A stretch of 64,000 nt of DNA from JAMXLO01 sp963776505 (GCA_963776505.1 CAVZNH010000088.1:18622-82621), one strand, 5' to 3'; positions 21,554 through 30,774 are shown, counted from the first letter of the stretch. Numbers and translations are program-made. The notes: a model not told the origin generated them from the letters alone.

Positions 21554-22609
21554 TCAACCGCGACGCACCATGCCAGGACTGACGCCGAAGCGTTGTCGGA
21601 AAGCCCGATAGAACGAGGCGAGGCTGTTGAAGCCCCAGGCGTAGGCGATGTCGGTGACGGACCGGGCTCTGCTCGATGGGCTTTCCAGTATCGCGCGGCA
21701 TTCTTCCAGCCGCCGGCCCAGCACATGCTCCGCAAAGCTGGTCGCTGTCGGCTCGAACAGGAGATGCAGTTGCCGAACAGAGATCTTCATCGCGGCAGCC
21801 ACTCTTGCCGGGCTCAAATCCGGCTCCGATAGATGGAGCGCTATATAGTCCTTCACCTGGCGCAGTTTCGCAGCCCGGGTTGCGGCGCGCTGGTCGCCAG
21901 GGCCGCCGCCGCAGGCCAACGCGAGAAGGCGGCAAAAGTTGTCGATGATTCCTGGCAGTTCGGCGCTGTCGCACTCGTCGATGGCATCGTTCAGCGCGTG
22001 TAGATAAGCCTGCACCAGCCCGTTGATGCCGTGTGACCCAGTGAACTGCGCGGAGAGGGGCCGGCGCCCGGACGGCAGGTGCGGTTCGATCCAGGCACGG
22101 GGCAGCATCCACCGGCGATAGTCGTGCGCGCTGCGGGGGCGGCTGGAGAATGGGATCGTCGGATCGGTGAGCAGCAGGTCGCCCGGGCGCGTGGTGAACT
22201 CGTTTCCGGCGTGCTGGAAGGCGGCGCCGTCGCTCACCTCCTGATAAAGGCAGATCCAGTTTTCCAGGCTATGCCGGCTGATCTCGGGCAGCCCGCGCGA
22301 CACCAGGAAAGGGCCGGTCTCCAATCGCAGCCGGATCACGCAAGGGGAGGTCCACGCGGTCGCGCGCGCGTAAAAGCTATGCCTCTCACCCGGGGCAAGC
22401 TCCCCCGTCACTCCGGCCGTGCCCTGGCACCACTGCTCGCGCCAATACGCGAAGCGGTCACCTTCGCCAATGTGATCGACTGCCAGAGCTGTGGTCGTTA
22501 TCGCAGTTCCGACCGGCGCAAACCCCGGCCGCGTTGCTACCAGGCGCGCTCGCCAACTCCTCTCAGTCCCGCCGGATGGCGGTCCGTTCCGGTCCGTGTC
22601 CCTGCTCAT
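21554..22609 (-). CDS. AraC-family transcriptional regulator
   Basis: A 351-residue regulator with an N-terminal AraC-binding-like domain (FAYWREQWCQGTAGV, a cupin-like strand pattern to about residue 190) and a C-terminal pair of helix-turn-helix motifs: RVAAAMKISVRQLHLLFEP and VTDIAYAWGFNSLASFYRAF followed by RQRFGVSPG. It resembles regulators of aromatic compound use. It is convergent with the monooxygenase gene at 20463, only 30 bases apart, so a link between them is possible but unproven. The frame is intact. Confidence 0.92.
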   Translation of the reverse strand: MSRDTDRNGPPSGGTERSWRARLVATRPGFAPVGTAITTTALAVDHIGEGDRFAYWREQWCQGTAGVTGELAPGERHSFYARATAWTSPCVIRLRLETGPFLVSRGLPEISRHSLENWICLYQEVSDGAAFQHAGNEFTTRPGDLLLTDPTIPFSSRPRSAHDYRRWMLPRAWIEPHLPSGRRPLSAQFTGSHGINGLVQAYLHALNDAIDECDSAELPGIIDNFCRLLALACGGGPGDQRAATRAAKLRQVKDYIALHLSEPDLSPARVAAAMKISVRQLHLLFEPTATSFAEHVLGRRLEECRAILESPSSRARSVTDIAYAWGFNSLASFYRAFRQRFGVSPGMVRRG

Positions 22610-22915
22610 GATCTCGCCGCAACGTTAGCGCTTCCCCTTCGGTTGCGACAAGCGATCGTGCCGTGGGCGATCTGGGCGCTTTTGCAGCGAATGCGAAGCC
22701 TGGCTGCGCTGCTTGAGAAGACGTCGAGTCCAGCGCCATAGTAAGAGGCGCCCCAGTCGAAAATGGAACTGTCTCGCGCCAACTTTGGCCACGGCGGCGA
22801 TCAAGCATCCGATGTGAACGAAGTCATAGCGGCTACGGCACATTACAGGCCCCTTGGGCAGGTGCTCTGGGAGGGCCCAGGGTGAGAACCACCAACCTAC
22901 TGGCAAGGGGAGCCA
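22610..22915. other. Intergenic region upstream of the AraC gene
   Basis: About 300 bases with no gene I can support. It should hold the AraC gene promoter on the minus strand and anything driving the small frame at 22916. An 81-codon minus-strand frame crosses it, but shows no motif. Confidence 0.35.
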
Positions 22916-23131
22916 ATGTTCAATTCGTCTCCATCGGGTGTACAGCATCGCGTCGTCGCGGCATCGTCCTCAATCAGCGACGAGGTCGAGACAGTGGCAT
23001 GGCTGCGGCATTGGTGCCCGCATCGGGCACGCGCGTTCGCCCTGGCCATGCATGAACTCGCGGCTTGGCGATACGATGACGGCCGGACCGAGCACTGGCG
23101 CCTCGTGCTTGGGCTGTTGCCAAGGAACTAG
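22916..23131 (+). CDS. Possible small protein, 71 residues, unknown
   Basis: An open frame from an ATG preceded by GGGGAG at a spacing of about 6. It encodes MFNSSPSGVQHRVVA and a more regular helical C-terminal half, WLRHWCPHRARAFALAMHEL then AAWRYDDGRTEHWRLVL. I recognise no family. The good ribosome binding site and codon pattern favour a real gene; the short length and position in a decayed stretch argue against it. Confidence 0.4.
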   Translation: MFNSSPSGVQHRVVAASSSISDEVETVAWLRHWCPHRARAFALAMHELAAWRYDDGRTEHWRLVLGLLPRN

Positions 23132-23260
23132 CTCTGGGCGGCGCTGAGTGCCACGGGCAACCCGTTCCTCAGCTCGCTAGCGCATGCCGAGTGTCGGAGC
23201 ATGCCCGATGGAAACTGTTTGTGCAGCACGGTGGATGCGGCGCATCCAACCCTCTATGTG

Positions 23261-23359
23261 GACATCGCCTCGCTGAAGGTCAACTGCAACGATATCGCAC
23301 TGGCCGATGTACAGTCGTCGATACGCCTCTTTGGCGATTAAGTGCTGCCGCGGTTATGA
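23261..23359 (+). pseudogene. Decayed tail of a luciferase-like monooxygenase
   Basis: The frame reads DIASLKVNCNDIALADVQSS, IRLFGD, a stop, then VLPRL and a second stop. This is a diverged copy of the end of the flavin monooxygenase ending at 21523 (IASVQVNFNDITLADAQSS, MRLFGEEVLPRL). The nucleotide match covers about 95 bases and carries an in-frame stop. The rest of the gene is missing, so it is a remnant of a second copy or of a tandem duplication. Confidence 0.7.
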
Positions 23360-23360
23360 G

Positions 23361-23447
23361 CTGTCATTGCGAGGAGCGCAGCGACGCGGCAATCCCCATC
23401 AGCGTGATGGAGATTGCTTCGTTAGCTTCGCCTCCTCGCAATGACAG
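23361..23447. repeat. Palindromic dispersed repeat element
   Basis: The ends CTGTCATTGCGAGGAG (23361-23376) and CTCCTCGCAATGACAG (23432-23447) are perfect inverted repeats, and the interior repeats motifs (AATCCCC, GGAGATTGCTTCG). This is the widely seen GTCATTGCGAGG type of interspersed repeat found in many unrelated bacteria. It lies just beyond the stop of the HpaB-like gene on the minus strand, where it may act as a transcript-stabilising hairpin or terminator. Confidence 0.8.
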
Positions 23448-23456
23448 CAGGTGAGG

Positions 23457-24989
23457 TCAGCGTCGCAGCGCGCTGACATCGTCCGGATTGATCAGGTCCG
23501 GGACCGACCATCCATCCAGGTCGTACTCCGCCATGCACGATGCGACGAACTGCTTCCACCGCTCTGCCTCGCCGGACGCGAGCGCGCCGAACAGCGCATA
23601 GCGACGAATCTCCTCGTGGCTGCCGGCATAGTTGATCTCGTACAGTTCATGCCGCCCGCCGAATTCCGTGCCGATCGAATCCCACAGCAGCTTCATCAGC
23701 TTCACCCGCTCCTCAGCCGAGGCGCCGCCGGAACCACGCACGTACGTGTCGAGGTACTTGCGGATTTCCGGCGCGCGAAAGTCGGACGCGTGCGAGTTCA
23801 GATAGATCAGACCGCTGGCCACCGTCTTCTCGATCACATTCTTGATCTGCGCGTACGCCTCCGGCGCCAGCACGGTGTAAGCCATGGCAGCGCGGGCACC
23901 TGGCAGGATAAATCCGCCCTCCCAGGGATCCGGCGACTTCGCCATCGCGTCCGACAGGCTCCAGATCATGTTGCGCCAGGCGATCACCTCGCCCAGGTTC
24001 GCCTCGACGCCGCGGAAGCCGCGCGAACCGGTCAGTTCCGTCGCTCGCAGGAACAGCCCGGCGATGAAGTCCAACTTGACTGCCAGTCGCGTGCTGCCGT
24101 GCAGGAAGGCGCGCGGCACGAACCCGGTGCGCGGGAAGAAGTTGTTCGCCTTGTCGACATCGGCGTAGACGAACACGTCCTCCCACGGGATCAGCACGTC
24201 ATCCAGCACGAAGATCGCGTCGTTCTCGTCGAGCCGGCTCGACAGCGGATAGTCGAACGGACTGCCAAGCACCGCGGCGCGCTGCTCGTTCGATACACGG
24301 CAGATCAGCTTCACGCCCGGCGCATTGGTCGGAACCATGAACACAAGGGCAAAATTCTTGTCCTGCACCGGAATCAGCCCGTGATGCGCGACGAACGTGT
24401 AGTGAGTGAGCGCCGAGCCGGTTGCCACCACCTTGGCGCCGGTCACGCGAATGCCGGCATCCGTCTCGCCGGTGACGCGCACGCAGACATCGGCAGGACC
24501 GCCGGCCGCGCCCGGCGTCATGTTGCGATCGACCGGTGGATGAATGATCGCGTGGTTGATGAACGGCACCCGCTCCTGGCTGAACCGGTACCATCGACGC
24601 GCGTTTTCCTGATACGGCGCGTAGAATTCGGCATTGGCACCGAGCGTTGCGAGGAACGCCGCCTTGTAGTCGGGCGACCGGCCAAGCCAGCCATAGGTGA
24701 TGCGCGACCAGGCGGCGATGGCATCGCGCGCCGCCACCTGTTCCTCGACGGTGCGCGATGCGATGAAGTAGCGATGCGTGAACCCGCCCCATTCAGTGGG
24801 GCAGGTCAGCACGTTGGCGCCGTCGCGATGATCGGCATGCAGCGCGTCATACAGCCGCGCGATCATCCGCGCGGTGTTGCGGAACGCTGGATGCGCCGTG
24901 ATGTTGCCGACGCGCTCGCCGTAGATCCACACCTCGCGGCCGTCGTCGAGGCTGTCGAGGAACTCCTGGCCGGTATAGGGCAGCGTCAC
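23457..24989 (-). CDS. HpaB-like flavin-dependent aromatic hydroxylase
   Basis: A homologue of the oxygenase component of 4-hydroxyphenylacetate 3-monooxygenase, which uses reduced FAD to add an ortho hydroxyl to phenols. The frame is intact. Family segments include YTGQEFLDSLDDGREVWIYG, NVLTCPTEWGGFTHRYF, INHAIIHPPVDRN and DAIFVLDDVLIPWEDVFVY. The GTG at 24989 overlaps the stop of the dioxygenase gene as GTGA, which suggests coupled translation; a GTG at 25010 is also possible. No HpaC reductase gene is adjacent. The real substrate is unknown; coupling to a LigB-type dioxygenase suggests a phenolic acid. Confidence 0.9.
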   Translation of the reverse strand: MTLPYTGQEFLDSLDDGREVWIYGERVGNITAHPAFRNTARMIARLYDALHADHRDGANVLTCPTEWGGFTHRYFIASRTVEEQVAARDAIAAWSRITYGWLGRSPDYKAAFLATLGANAEFYAPYQENARRWYRFSQERVPFINHAIIHPPVDRNMTPGAAGGPADVCVRVTGETDAGIRVTGAKVVATGSALTHYTFVAHHGLIPVQDKNFALVFMVPTNAPGVKLICRVSNEQRAAVLGSPFDYPLSSRLDENDAIFVLDDVLIPWEDVFVYADVDKANNFFPRTGFVPRAFLHGSTRLAVKLDFIAGLFLRATELTGSRGFRGVEANLGEVIAWRNMIWSLSDAMAKSPDPWEGGFILPGARAAMAYTVLAPEAYAQIKNVIEKTVASGLIYLNSHASDFRAPEIRKYLDTYVRGSGGASAEERVKLMKLLWDSIGTEFGGRHELYEINYAGSHEEIRRYALFGALASGEAERWKQFVASCMAEYDLDGWSVPDLINPDDVSALRR

Positions 24990-26047
24990 GCCGGATAGGA
25001 CACGAAACACTTCTCCGACATGAAGACGTGCGTTTCAACATAGTCATGGATGACCGGCTGCCGATCGAGCGCCTCCATCGCACCAGCGAGCGCCATCCAG
25101 TTCAACATTTCGTGCTGCCCAGCCTGCTCCATGGCCTTGAGCGGACGCTTCCGCCAGTAGCCATAATCGCCGGCGGACAGCGCGTCGAACATCAGCCGGT
25201 CGGCCTTTTGGTCAGGCCACAGATAGCCGTTCGTCGGTGACAGGAAGCAGTGCGACCAGCTCGACGACGCTATCAGCGCGACCCGCCACGGCGACTCCGC
25301 CAGCACTTCGGCGACCGCACGGCCCACATCCATACAGCGCCACGGCTGCGGCGCCGGCGGATCGGGTGCCTCGGTCGATGGCGGCACGAACAACGCCGCC
25401 ATGCCGCCCTTCGCATGGATCAGGTTGCGGCCATAACAGTTGATCGCGAACGGCAGCACCGGCCAGGGAAACCCGCGCCGGTCCCAGTCCAGATACAACA
25501 GCGTATTGGTGAAAGCGTGCGCCAGTCCCTCGACATGCAGCGGCTTGTAGGCATACGCCATATCGATGCCGCGCTCGATCAGCGCGCCCGCCAGGTGTTT
25601 CGCCGCATCGCGCGCCCCGCGAAGCTTCATCGTCCAGTCGCCGGATTCGCCCCAGCGATTCGGCTTGCCGCCATTGCCGTTGTGCCATGGCCTTACGCCG
25701 AACTGCTCATCGAGCCCGAACACGCAGAACGCCGGGATGATGTCCTCGCGGAAGTTCTGGTACTGATCGTCTCCCCAGATCAGCACCAGGTCCGGACTGA
25801 AGTCGTCCAGCGCCTTGCGGATGGCGCGGAAGTCGTCTGCCATGCGCGCGCCGTAGCGCCGCGCCGATGACTTGCCGCCATCGTTGCCGAGTTCCGCCAC
25901 CAGTTCGGCGGGCCAGTTGGCGCGATTCTTGTACTCCGCAGGAACGTTCGGTGCGGTCAGCAGATGATGAAAGCCCCCAGGCAGTCGTTCGTCGGGTTGC
26001 AGCAGACCCGGGTAATGCGTGCAGCCCAGTCCGATGATCTCGGCCAT
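24986..26047 (-). CDS. LigB-type extradiol ring-cleavage dioxygenase
   Basis: A class III extradiol dioxygenase of the LigB fold, 353 residues. It begins MAEIIGLGCTHYPGLL, with the first metal His in CTHYPG. The segment LVLIWGDDQYQNFREDIIP takes the place where LigB has its second His, here Asp-Gln, a feature of a divergent subgroup. Later segments ERGIDMAYAYKPLHVEG, YLDWDRRGFPWPVLPFAINC and SWSHCFLSPTNGYLWP complete the active site. GGGAG precedes the ATG. It overlaps the HpaB-like gene and diverges from the flavin monooxygenase at 26184, with about 136 bases between that must hold both promoters. Confidence 0.88.
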   Translation of the reverse strand: MAEIIGLGCTHYPGLLQPDERLPGGFHHLLTAPNVPAEYKNRANWPAELVAELGNDGGKSSARRYGARMADDFRAIRKALDDFSPDLVLIWGDDQYQNFREDIIPAFCVFGLDEQFGVRPWHNGNGGKPNRWGESGDWTMKLRGARDAAKHLAGALIERGIDMAYAYKPLHVEGLAHAFTNTLLYLDWDRRGFPWPVLPFAINCYGRNLIHAKGGMAALFVPPSTEAPDPPAPQPWRCMDVGRAVAEVLAESPWRVALIASSSWSHCFLSPTNGYLWPDQKADRLMFDALSAGDYGYWRKRPLKAMEQAGQHEMLNWMALAGAMEALDRQPVIHDYVETHVFMSEKCFVSYPA

Positions 26048-26183
26048 TTTTTGCTCCCTTGTTTTTTTGGTGTTTGTGTCCCTCCACCAAGGGGGACGGT
26101 AGGCAATATCAGGGCAGGTTGCCAAGCCCGTTGACAGGCCTACCATGAGGCGAGATGCACAAATGCTGTGCCCGGAGGACGTT

Positions 26184-27374
26184 ATGCTTAAGCAATTCGA
26201 TAGCTCATATGCCGGCCATATCGACCTGGAGAACGTCGGTTACGGCGGCACGCCGATCAACGATCGCCGCTACCCGAACGAAAAGCTGGCGACGGCGCTC
26301 AGCAAGGCGGAGGAAATGGCGAAGCTGATGGACCGCCTGGGCTATGGCACGTACTGGATGGCGGAACATCACTTCCAACCCGAAGGCACCGAGTGCATCC
26401 CCAACGTGCTGCTGATGGCGCTGCACCTGACGCATCTCACGAAGAACCTGCGCATCGGCTGCGGCTTCAACATCACGCCCATGTGGCATCCGCTTCGCCT
26501 GGCCGAGGACTACGCGATGGCGGACATTCTTTCGCATGGGCGCGTCGTGTTCGGCGTGGGTCGCGGCTACCATACCCGCGAGGTAGAGAGTTTTGGTACG
26601 CCGCTGATCGATCAGGCCGCCAACCGCGAGCTGTTCGAGGAACAGGTCGAGATCATCTTCAAGGCATTCAATGAGGAAAGCTTTTCCCACCGGGGCAAGC
26701 ATTACACATTGCCGCCCGAGGTGCCGTATCGCGGCTATACGCTGAAGGAACTGACACTGGTGCCGCGCCCCGAGCGCCTCCCGGTCGAGTGCTGGCAGCC
26801 GATCCAGGGCGGCACGCAGCGCGCGCTCGACTTCATGGCGAAGCACGGTATCTGCGGCGTGATCGGCGGCGGCTCGGCTGAAGGCGGCGCGGTGCACAAG
26901 TCGATGGTCGACTTCCAGGCCGCCTACGCGCGCGCAGGCAAACAGATCGAGCTCGGCGAGCGCATGGCTCTCGGCTTCCAGTTCTACCTCGCCGACAGCG
27001 TCGAGCAGGGCATGAAAACGGCGGGGAAGTACTACGAAGAGAATATGAAGATGTTTGGCGAACTGCGCCTGGTGCGAGCGCTGACTGACGAGCAGATCGA
27101 GATCATGCGCGACCCGAAGCGCGCGCCAACGGCAAAGCTGCCGCGCATCGAGGACGCGGTGAAGGCCGGCGGCTTCCTGACAGGCAAACCCACCGATGTC
27201 ATCGAGGCGCTGAAGAAGCTCGAGGAGCGTTATCCTGGTCTCGACCGCGTCACCGTCAGCCTGTCGGTCGGTGTGCCGCTGTCCGAGGCACTGGAGCAGT
27301 TGGAGTGGTTCGCGCGCGATGTGATGCCCGCGTTCAAGGGCGTGAAGGTAGCGGCGCCGGCAATGGCGAACTGA
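26184..27374 (+). CDS. Luciferase-like flavin monooxygenase (LLM class)
   Basis: An intact 396-residue FMN-dependent monooxygenase-like protein. Luciferase-family segments are clear: LGYGTYWMAEHHFQPEG, TKNLRIGCGFNITPMWHPLR, HGRVVFGVGRGYHTREVESF and PVECWQPIQGGTQRALDF. GGAGGA sits 6 bases ahead of the chosen ATG; an upstream ATG at 26145 adds no homologous residues. It diverges from the LigB/HpaB pair and may serve the same catabolic route, perhaps providing a dealkylation or oxygenation step. Confidence 0.9.
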   Translation: MLKQFDSSYAGHIDLENVGYGGTPINDRRYPNEKLATALSKAEEMAKLMDRLGYGTYWMAEHHFQPEGTECIPNVLLMALHLTHLTKNLRIGCGFNITPMWHPLRLAEDYAMADILSHGRVVFGVGRGYHTREVESFGTPLIDQAANRELFEEQVEIIFKAFNEESFSHRGKHYTLPPEVPYRGYTLKELTLVPRPERLPVECWQPIQGGTQRALDFMAKHGICGVIGGGSAEGGAVHKSMVDFQAAYARAGKQIELGERMALGFQFYLADSVEQGMKTAGKYYEENMKMFGELRLVRALTDEQIEIMRDPKRAPTAKLPRIEDAVKAGGFLTGKPTDVIEALKKLEERYPGLDRVTVSLSVGVPLSEALEQLEWFARDVMPAFKGVKVAAPAMAN

Positions 27375-27383
27375 TCGCCCAAG

Positions 27384-29186
27384 TCAGCGTGCAACCAGCC
27401 TGGTAAATCCGTCGGCGCTCCATTCCTCGCTGCCGACGCCGTGATGAACGATGAACAGGCCGTCAGGGTCGTAGGTCTTCTTGACGGCCAATAGCCTTGG
27501 GTAATTCGCGTCCCAATACGACTTCTGCCATGCGCGCTCAAAGTATCCGCTTTCCGCGACATAGGAACCGGGCTCAGGAACTAGCTTCCTGAGTTCGGCC
27601 ATCGCCGAAGCAATGCGTTGCGCGTTGCGACGCGCCGCGGGCAGATCCGGTTCGTGGCCGCGCAGGCCAGGATAGGCCGGCGGCCCTTCACCCGCGATGA
27701 TCGCTAGAACGAAGGCATCCAGCACCGCAGGATTGATCGGCGTATCTGCCGCGGCCGCGATTGCCTCGGCTGGCGCTCCCGCCAGACCCTTCTGGAAATG
27801 CAGTTCCACTGACCAATGTCTGCTGGCGGCGAACAGTGCATCGGCGAGTTGTTCCCGGCGGTCCTGCTGAAGCAAAGCAGCGGGCAGCCAGGCAGATTCG
27901 AAGCCATGAATGAAGTGCCCCGCCTCGCTCAGGTTCGCCGACCAGAAGATGTTGTCGGACGGTGCTGCGGGCCGATCATCCGACAAGATCGCGCTTGGCG
28001 CGCGCTCGCGCAGAAACGCAGGGTCCCAGCGATGGATCGCGGCGGCAGCGCGGATCAGGGGTGCGACCCGGAATGCGAAGTCGTCCGATGACGCTGTCAC
28101 CCACTCGAAGAAGGGTTGCCAGATGGCCTCCGCCTGTTGCCGGTCGAGGCCCTGGAAGGCCATGGTGATTTCCAGTCGATTGGCCGACCGGAGGGTGGCG
28201 ATCTCGCCCCAATGCGGGTTGAACAGGCTGTCCGCATAGAAGTCGACAAAGCGACCGAGCAATCTGCGATACGCTTCCGGGGATGATGCCTGGATAGTCG
28301 CGTCCACGACGCCAAAGAACGTCGGCAGGTCGCGCGTTCGAAGCGTCAGCCGGGTGACGACGCCGAAGCTGCCTCCGCCGCCGCCCTTCAGCGCCCAGAA
28401 CAGGTCGTCATGCGTGCAGGCATTCGCGATACGGACTGCGCCATCCGCCGTGACGATTTCCGCCTCAAGCAATGCCGCGCCGGCCGTGCCATAGAACTTG
28501 GAATAGCTGCCGAAGCCGCCGCCCTGCACCAATCCCGCGACACTGACCGTGCCGCAGCCGCCACCCTGCACGTAACGCCCGCCTTTGGTGGTGACCGCAT
28601 TGTAGGTGTGCATCCAGATCGCGCCGGCTCCGACAGTCACCGCCGGCTGCGGCGCGGCGTGCCCGGCACAACCCTGCGCGACGAACGCATCGTGCAACGT
28701 GATGTCGTTCATACGGCGCGTCCAGATCAACAGCAAATCCGGTACATTGGAGGTGCCAAGATAGCTATGACCACCGCCGCGGACGACGAGCCGGAGATTA
28801 TTCTGGCGCGCGAAGTTGACGGCCGCGACGACATCCGCGGTGGTCTCGGCCGCAACGGCGTAGACGCTTTGCTGCAATGACCATGCGTCGATCCAGCCCG
28901 TGGTCTGGGTCAGCCCGACCGTGTCACCGATGAAGTACGGGTTCTTCAGTTCCTTGAAGAGATCGAGGCACTCCGCGCCATCGGGCGCCTCCTGACACAC
29001 GGTCAACGGCGACTGCACGCGGATCAGGCGTCCCTGGGTGTCGTGGTTCAATTGCTGCCAGCTTGTCTCTGCTGGCCATTCAGGATCGGAGGGACGTACC
29101 CGCGACACAGGCTGCGATGGGGCCGCGCGCGCTCGTGCCAGGAAAGGCAGAGCCACGGCGGCGCCGAGCAGGTGTCGTCTGAGCAT
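27384..29186 (-). CDS. Secreted FAD-linked oxidoreductase (berberine-bridge type)
   Basis: A 600-residue oxidase with an FAD-binding PCMH domain and a C-terminal BBE domain. The start MLRRHLLGAAVALPFLARAR is a twin-arginine-like signal, so it is exported folded. FAD attachment looks bicovalent: His in VVRGGGHSYLGTSN and Cys in GGGCGTVSVAGLVQGGGFG. The C-terminal BBE signature is NYPRLLAVKKTYDPDGLF. Such enzymes oxidise sugars, alkaloids or phenolics. Its stop lies 10 bases from the end of the convergent LLM gene. The frame is intact. Confidence 0.92.
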   Translation of the reverse strand: MLRRHLLGAAVALPFLARARAAPSQPVSRVRPSDPEWPAETSWQQLNHDTQGRLIRVQSPLTVCQEAPDGAECLDLFKELKNPYFIGDTVGLTQTTGWIDAWSLQQSVYAVAAETTADVVAAVNFARQNNLRLVVRGGGHSYLGTSNVPDLLLIWTRRMNDITLHDAFVAQGCAGHAAPQPAVTVGAGAIWMHTYNAVTTKGGRYVQGGGCGTVSVAGLVQGGGFGSYSKFYGTAGAALLEAEIVTADGAVRIANACTHDDLFWALKGGGGGSFGVVTRLTLRTRDLPTFFGVVDATIQASSPEAYRRLLGRFVDFYADSLFNPHWGEIATLRSANRLEITMAFQGLDRQQAEAIWQPFFEWVTASSDDFAFRVAPLIRAAAAIHRWDPAFLRERAPSAILSDDRPAAPSDNIFWSANLSEAGHFIHGFESAWLPAALLQQDRREQLADALFAASRHWSVELHFQKGLAGAPAEAIAAAADTPINPAVLDAFVLAIIAGEGPPAYPGLRGHEPDLPAARRNAQRIASAMAELRKLVPEPGSYVAESGYFERAWQKSYWDANYPRLLAVKKTYDPDGLFIVHHGVGSEEWSADGFTRLVAR

Positions 29187-29195
29187 CTGCGCAGA

Positions 29196-30317
29196 CTATT
29201 GCAACGTCATGATTGGTCGCACCAGCAGCAATGCGCTGACCGCCGGTTGCCGCCATCGCCAGAAACGCCAGCCCGCCGAAGAGGGATAGAGAAATCCGGT
29301 AAGCAGCATCAGCAACCCGACGGCGCATCCATGCCCAAAGCCGAGTGCAGCGCCTGCGCCGTGGCGGCGCGTTCGGGCGGCACACGGCTCAGCAGCAGCA
29401 TCGCCGAGAGGTGCTGCATCGCGAACGTCGCCGCGTGCAGCAACTGGATCGCCGCGAGCACCGGCAGAGGTGGCGCCAGCGCTGTCACGCTCCAGCGCAC
29501 CGCCGATGCCGGCGGCGGCGCAGGCGGTCAATCCTGCCGGACCGAGCCGCTCGATCAGGCGGCGGCCCCAGGCGAACAGCGCAATCTCTGCGATGATGGC
29601 CTCTGCCATCAGCAGGCCGATCACCGCGTCGGACATGCCCTGCGAGCGCCAGTAACAGCGGCGCGAAGCCGTAATACGCGGCGTGTGATCCCTGGATCAG
29701 TGCGCTGGCGATCACTGTCAGGCGGAACGGGCGGCTGGCGAGCAGGCGCAGCCGGCGAGACCCGCGCGATACCGGCCGGCGGCTCGCCGCCTCCGGCAGG
29801 AACGGCGTCACCACGGAAGCCGCGCCATAGCTGACCGCCAGCAGCCACGGCACCAGAAGGTCCCGGTGACGGACAGCAGCCAGCCCGCGCCGGCGCTCGC
29901 CGCCATGTAGGCGATCGAACCGAACGAGCCGCACCGGCCCGTACTCCATGCGCCGTCGCGCGCCAACGCGAGAGCCAGCGAGTTGATCAGCGGATTGAGT
30001 GCCGATCCCGCGACTCCCTGCATGGCCGCCACCACCAGCAGCGGCAGGAAGCCGTGCAGCGGCAGATAGAGCAGGCGCCGCCAGGCAGCGATGCCGGCGG
30101 CCGTCATCACTGGCCGCCGGCGTCCGATCCGGTCGGCGAGCGTACCCCAGCTCGGCCCCGCGATCACGCGCAGCAGCGACGCGAGGCCGAGGACCTGTCC
30201 GATTGCCGCGGCGCTCAGGCCGCGGTCGGCGAACCACAGCGGCAGGAAGGCGGTGTTGATCGCGGAGGCGGAGAACAGCGCCGCGAAGAACAGCGCGACG
30301 CGTACCCCGTCGGACAT
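29196..30317 (-). CDS. HcaT-like MFS transporter, several frameshifts
   Basis: An MFS_1-like permease related to the 3-phenylpropionate transporter HcaT. The first frame (from 30317) reads VALFFAALFSASAINTAFLP, IGQVLGLASLLRVIAGPSWG and GSFGSIAYMAASAGAGWLLS. Frames then change near 29860, 29640, 29500 and 29300, giving in order SRPFRLTVIASALIQGSHAA with YYGFAPLLLALAG, VIGLLMAEAIIAEIALFAWG, LPVLAAIQLLHAATFAMQHL and VGLLMLLTGFLYP. Together they cover twelve membrane segments. The exact C-terminus is uncertain. The ATG lies 10 bases after the sufE stop, so it is in that operon. Confidence 0.7.
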
Positions 30318-30326
30318 GCCGCGTCG

Positions 30327-30770
30327 TCACGCCGCGCGTTGCAGCGCAGCCAGTTCGCGGATCTTGCGCGCCATCGCGGCGATGCCGTTGCCGCGGTTGG
30401 TGGACAGCGCCTCCAGCAGGCCAAGCTCCTTCAGGAACACCGGATCGGTGGCGACGATCTCCGTCCGGCGCCCGGCCGGAATAGACCCGCAGCAGCAGCG
30501 CGATCAGGCCCGACACGATGGCGGCATCGGAGACGCCCGCAAGGAACAGCCTGCCGTCGATCAGCGAGCCCTCCATCCATACGCGGCTCTGGCATCCCGG
30601 CACGCGATGGGCATCGTTCGCCCAGGCGTCGGGAAACGGCGGCAGCTTGCGGCCGAGCTCGATGATGAACTGATAGCGATCCATCCAGTCGTCGAACACG
30701 TCGAGTTCGTCGCCGATCGCGGCGATCGCATCGGCGGCGGTCGGTTCCTCGGGCAGCGAACGAACGGCAT
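30327..30770 (-). CDS. sufE: Cysteine desulfuration protein SufE, frameshifted
   Basis: SufE accepts sulfur from SufS for iron-sulfur cluster assembly. The best frame reads DELDVFDDWMDRYQFIIELG, RKLPPFPDAW and HRVPGCQSRVWMEG, with the conserved Cys in PGCQS, then IVSGLIALLLRVYSG. A shift near 30475 leads to EIVATDPVFLKELGLLEALS and IAAMARKIRELAAL before the stop at 30327. A second shift near 30750 separates the likely ATG from the body. Total length is about 147 codons, normal for SufE. It lies 4 bases after the decarboxylase gene. No other suf genes are in the window. Confidence 0.85.
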
Positions 30771-30774
30771 GCCG

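Noticed and set aside
23451..24998. A 515-codon plus-strand frame opposite the HpaB-like gene
   Set aside because: Antisense shadow; the minus strand encodes an intact hydroxylase with all family segments.
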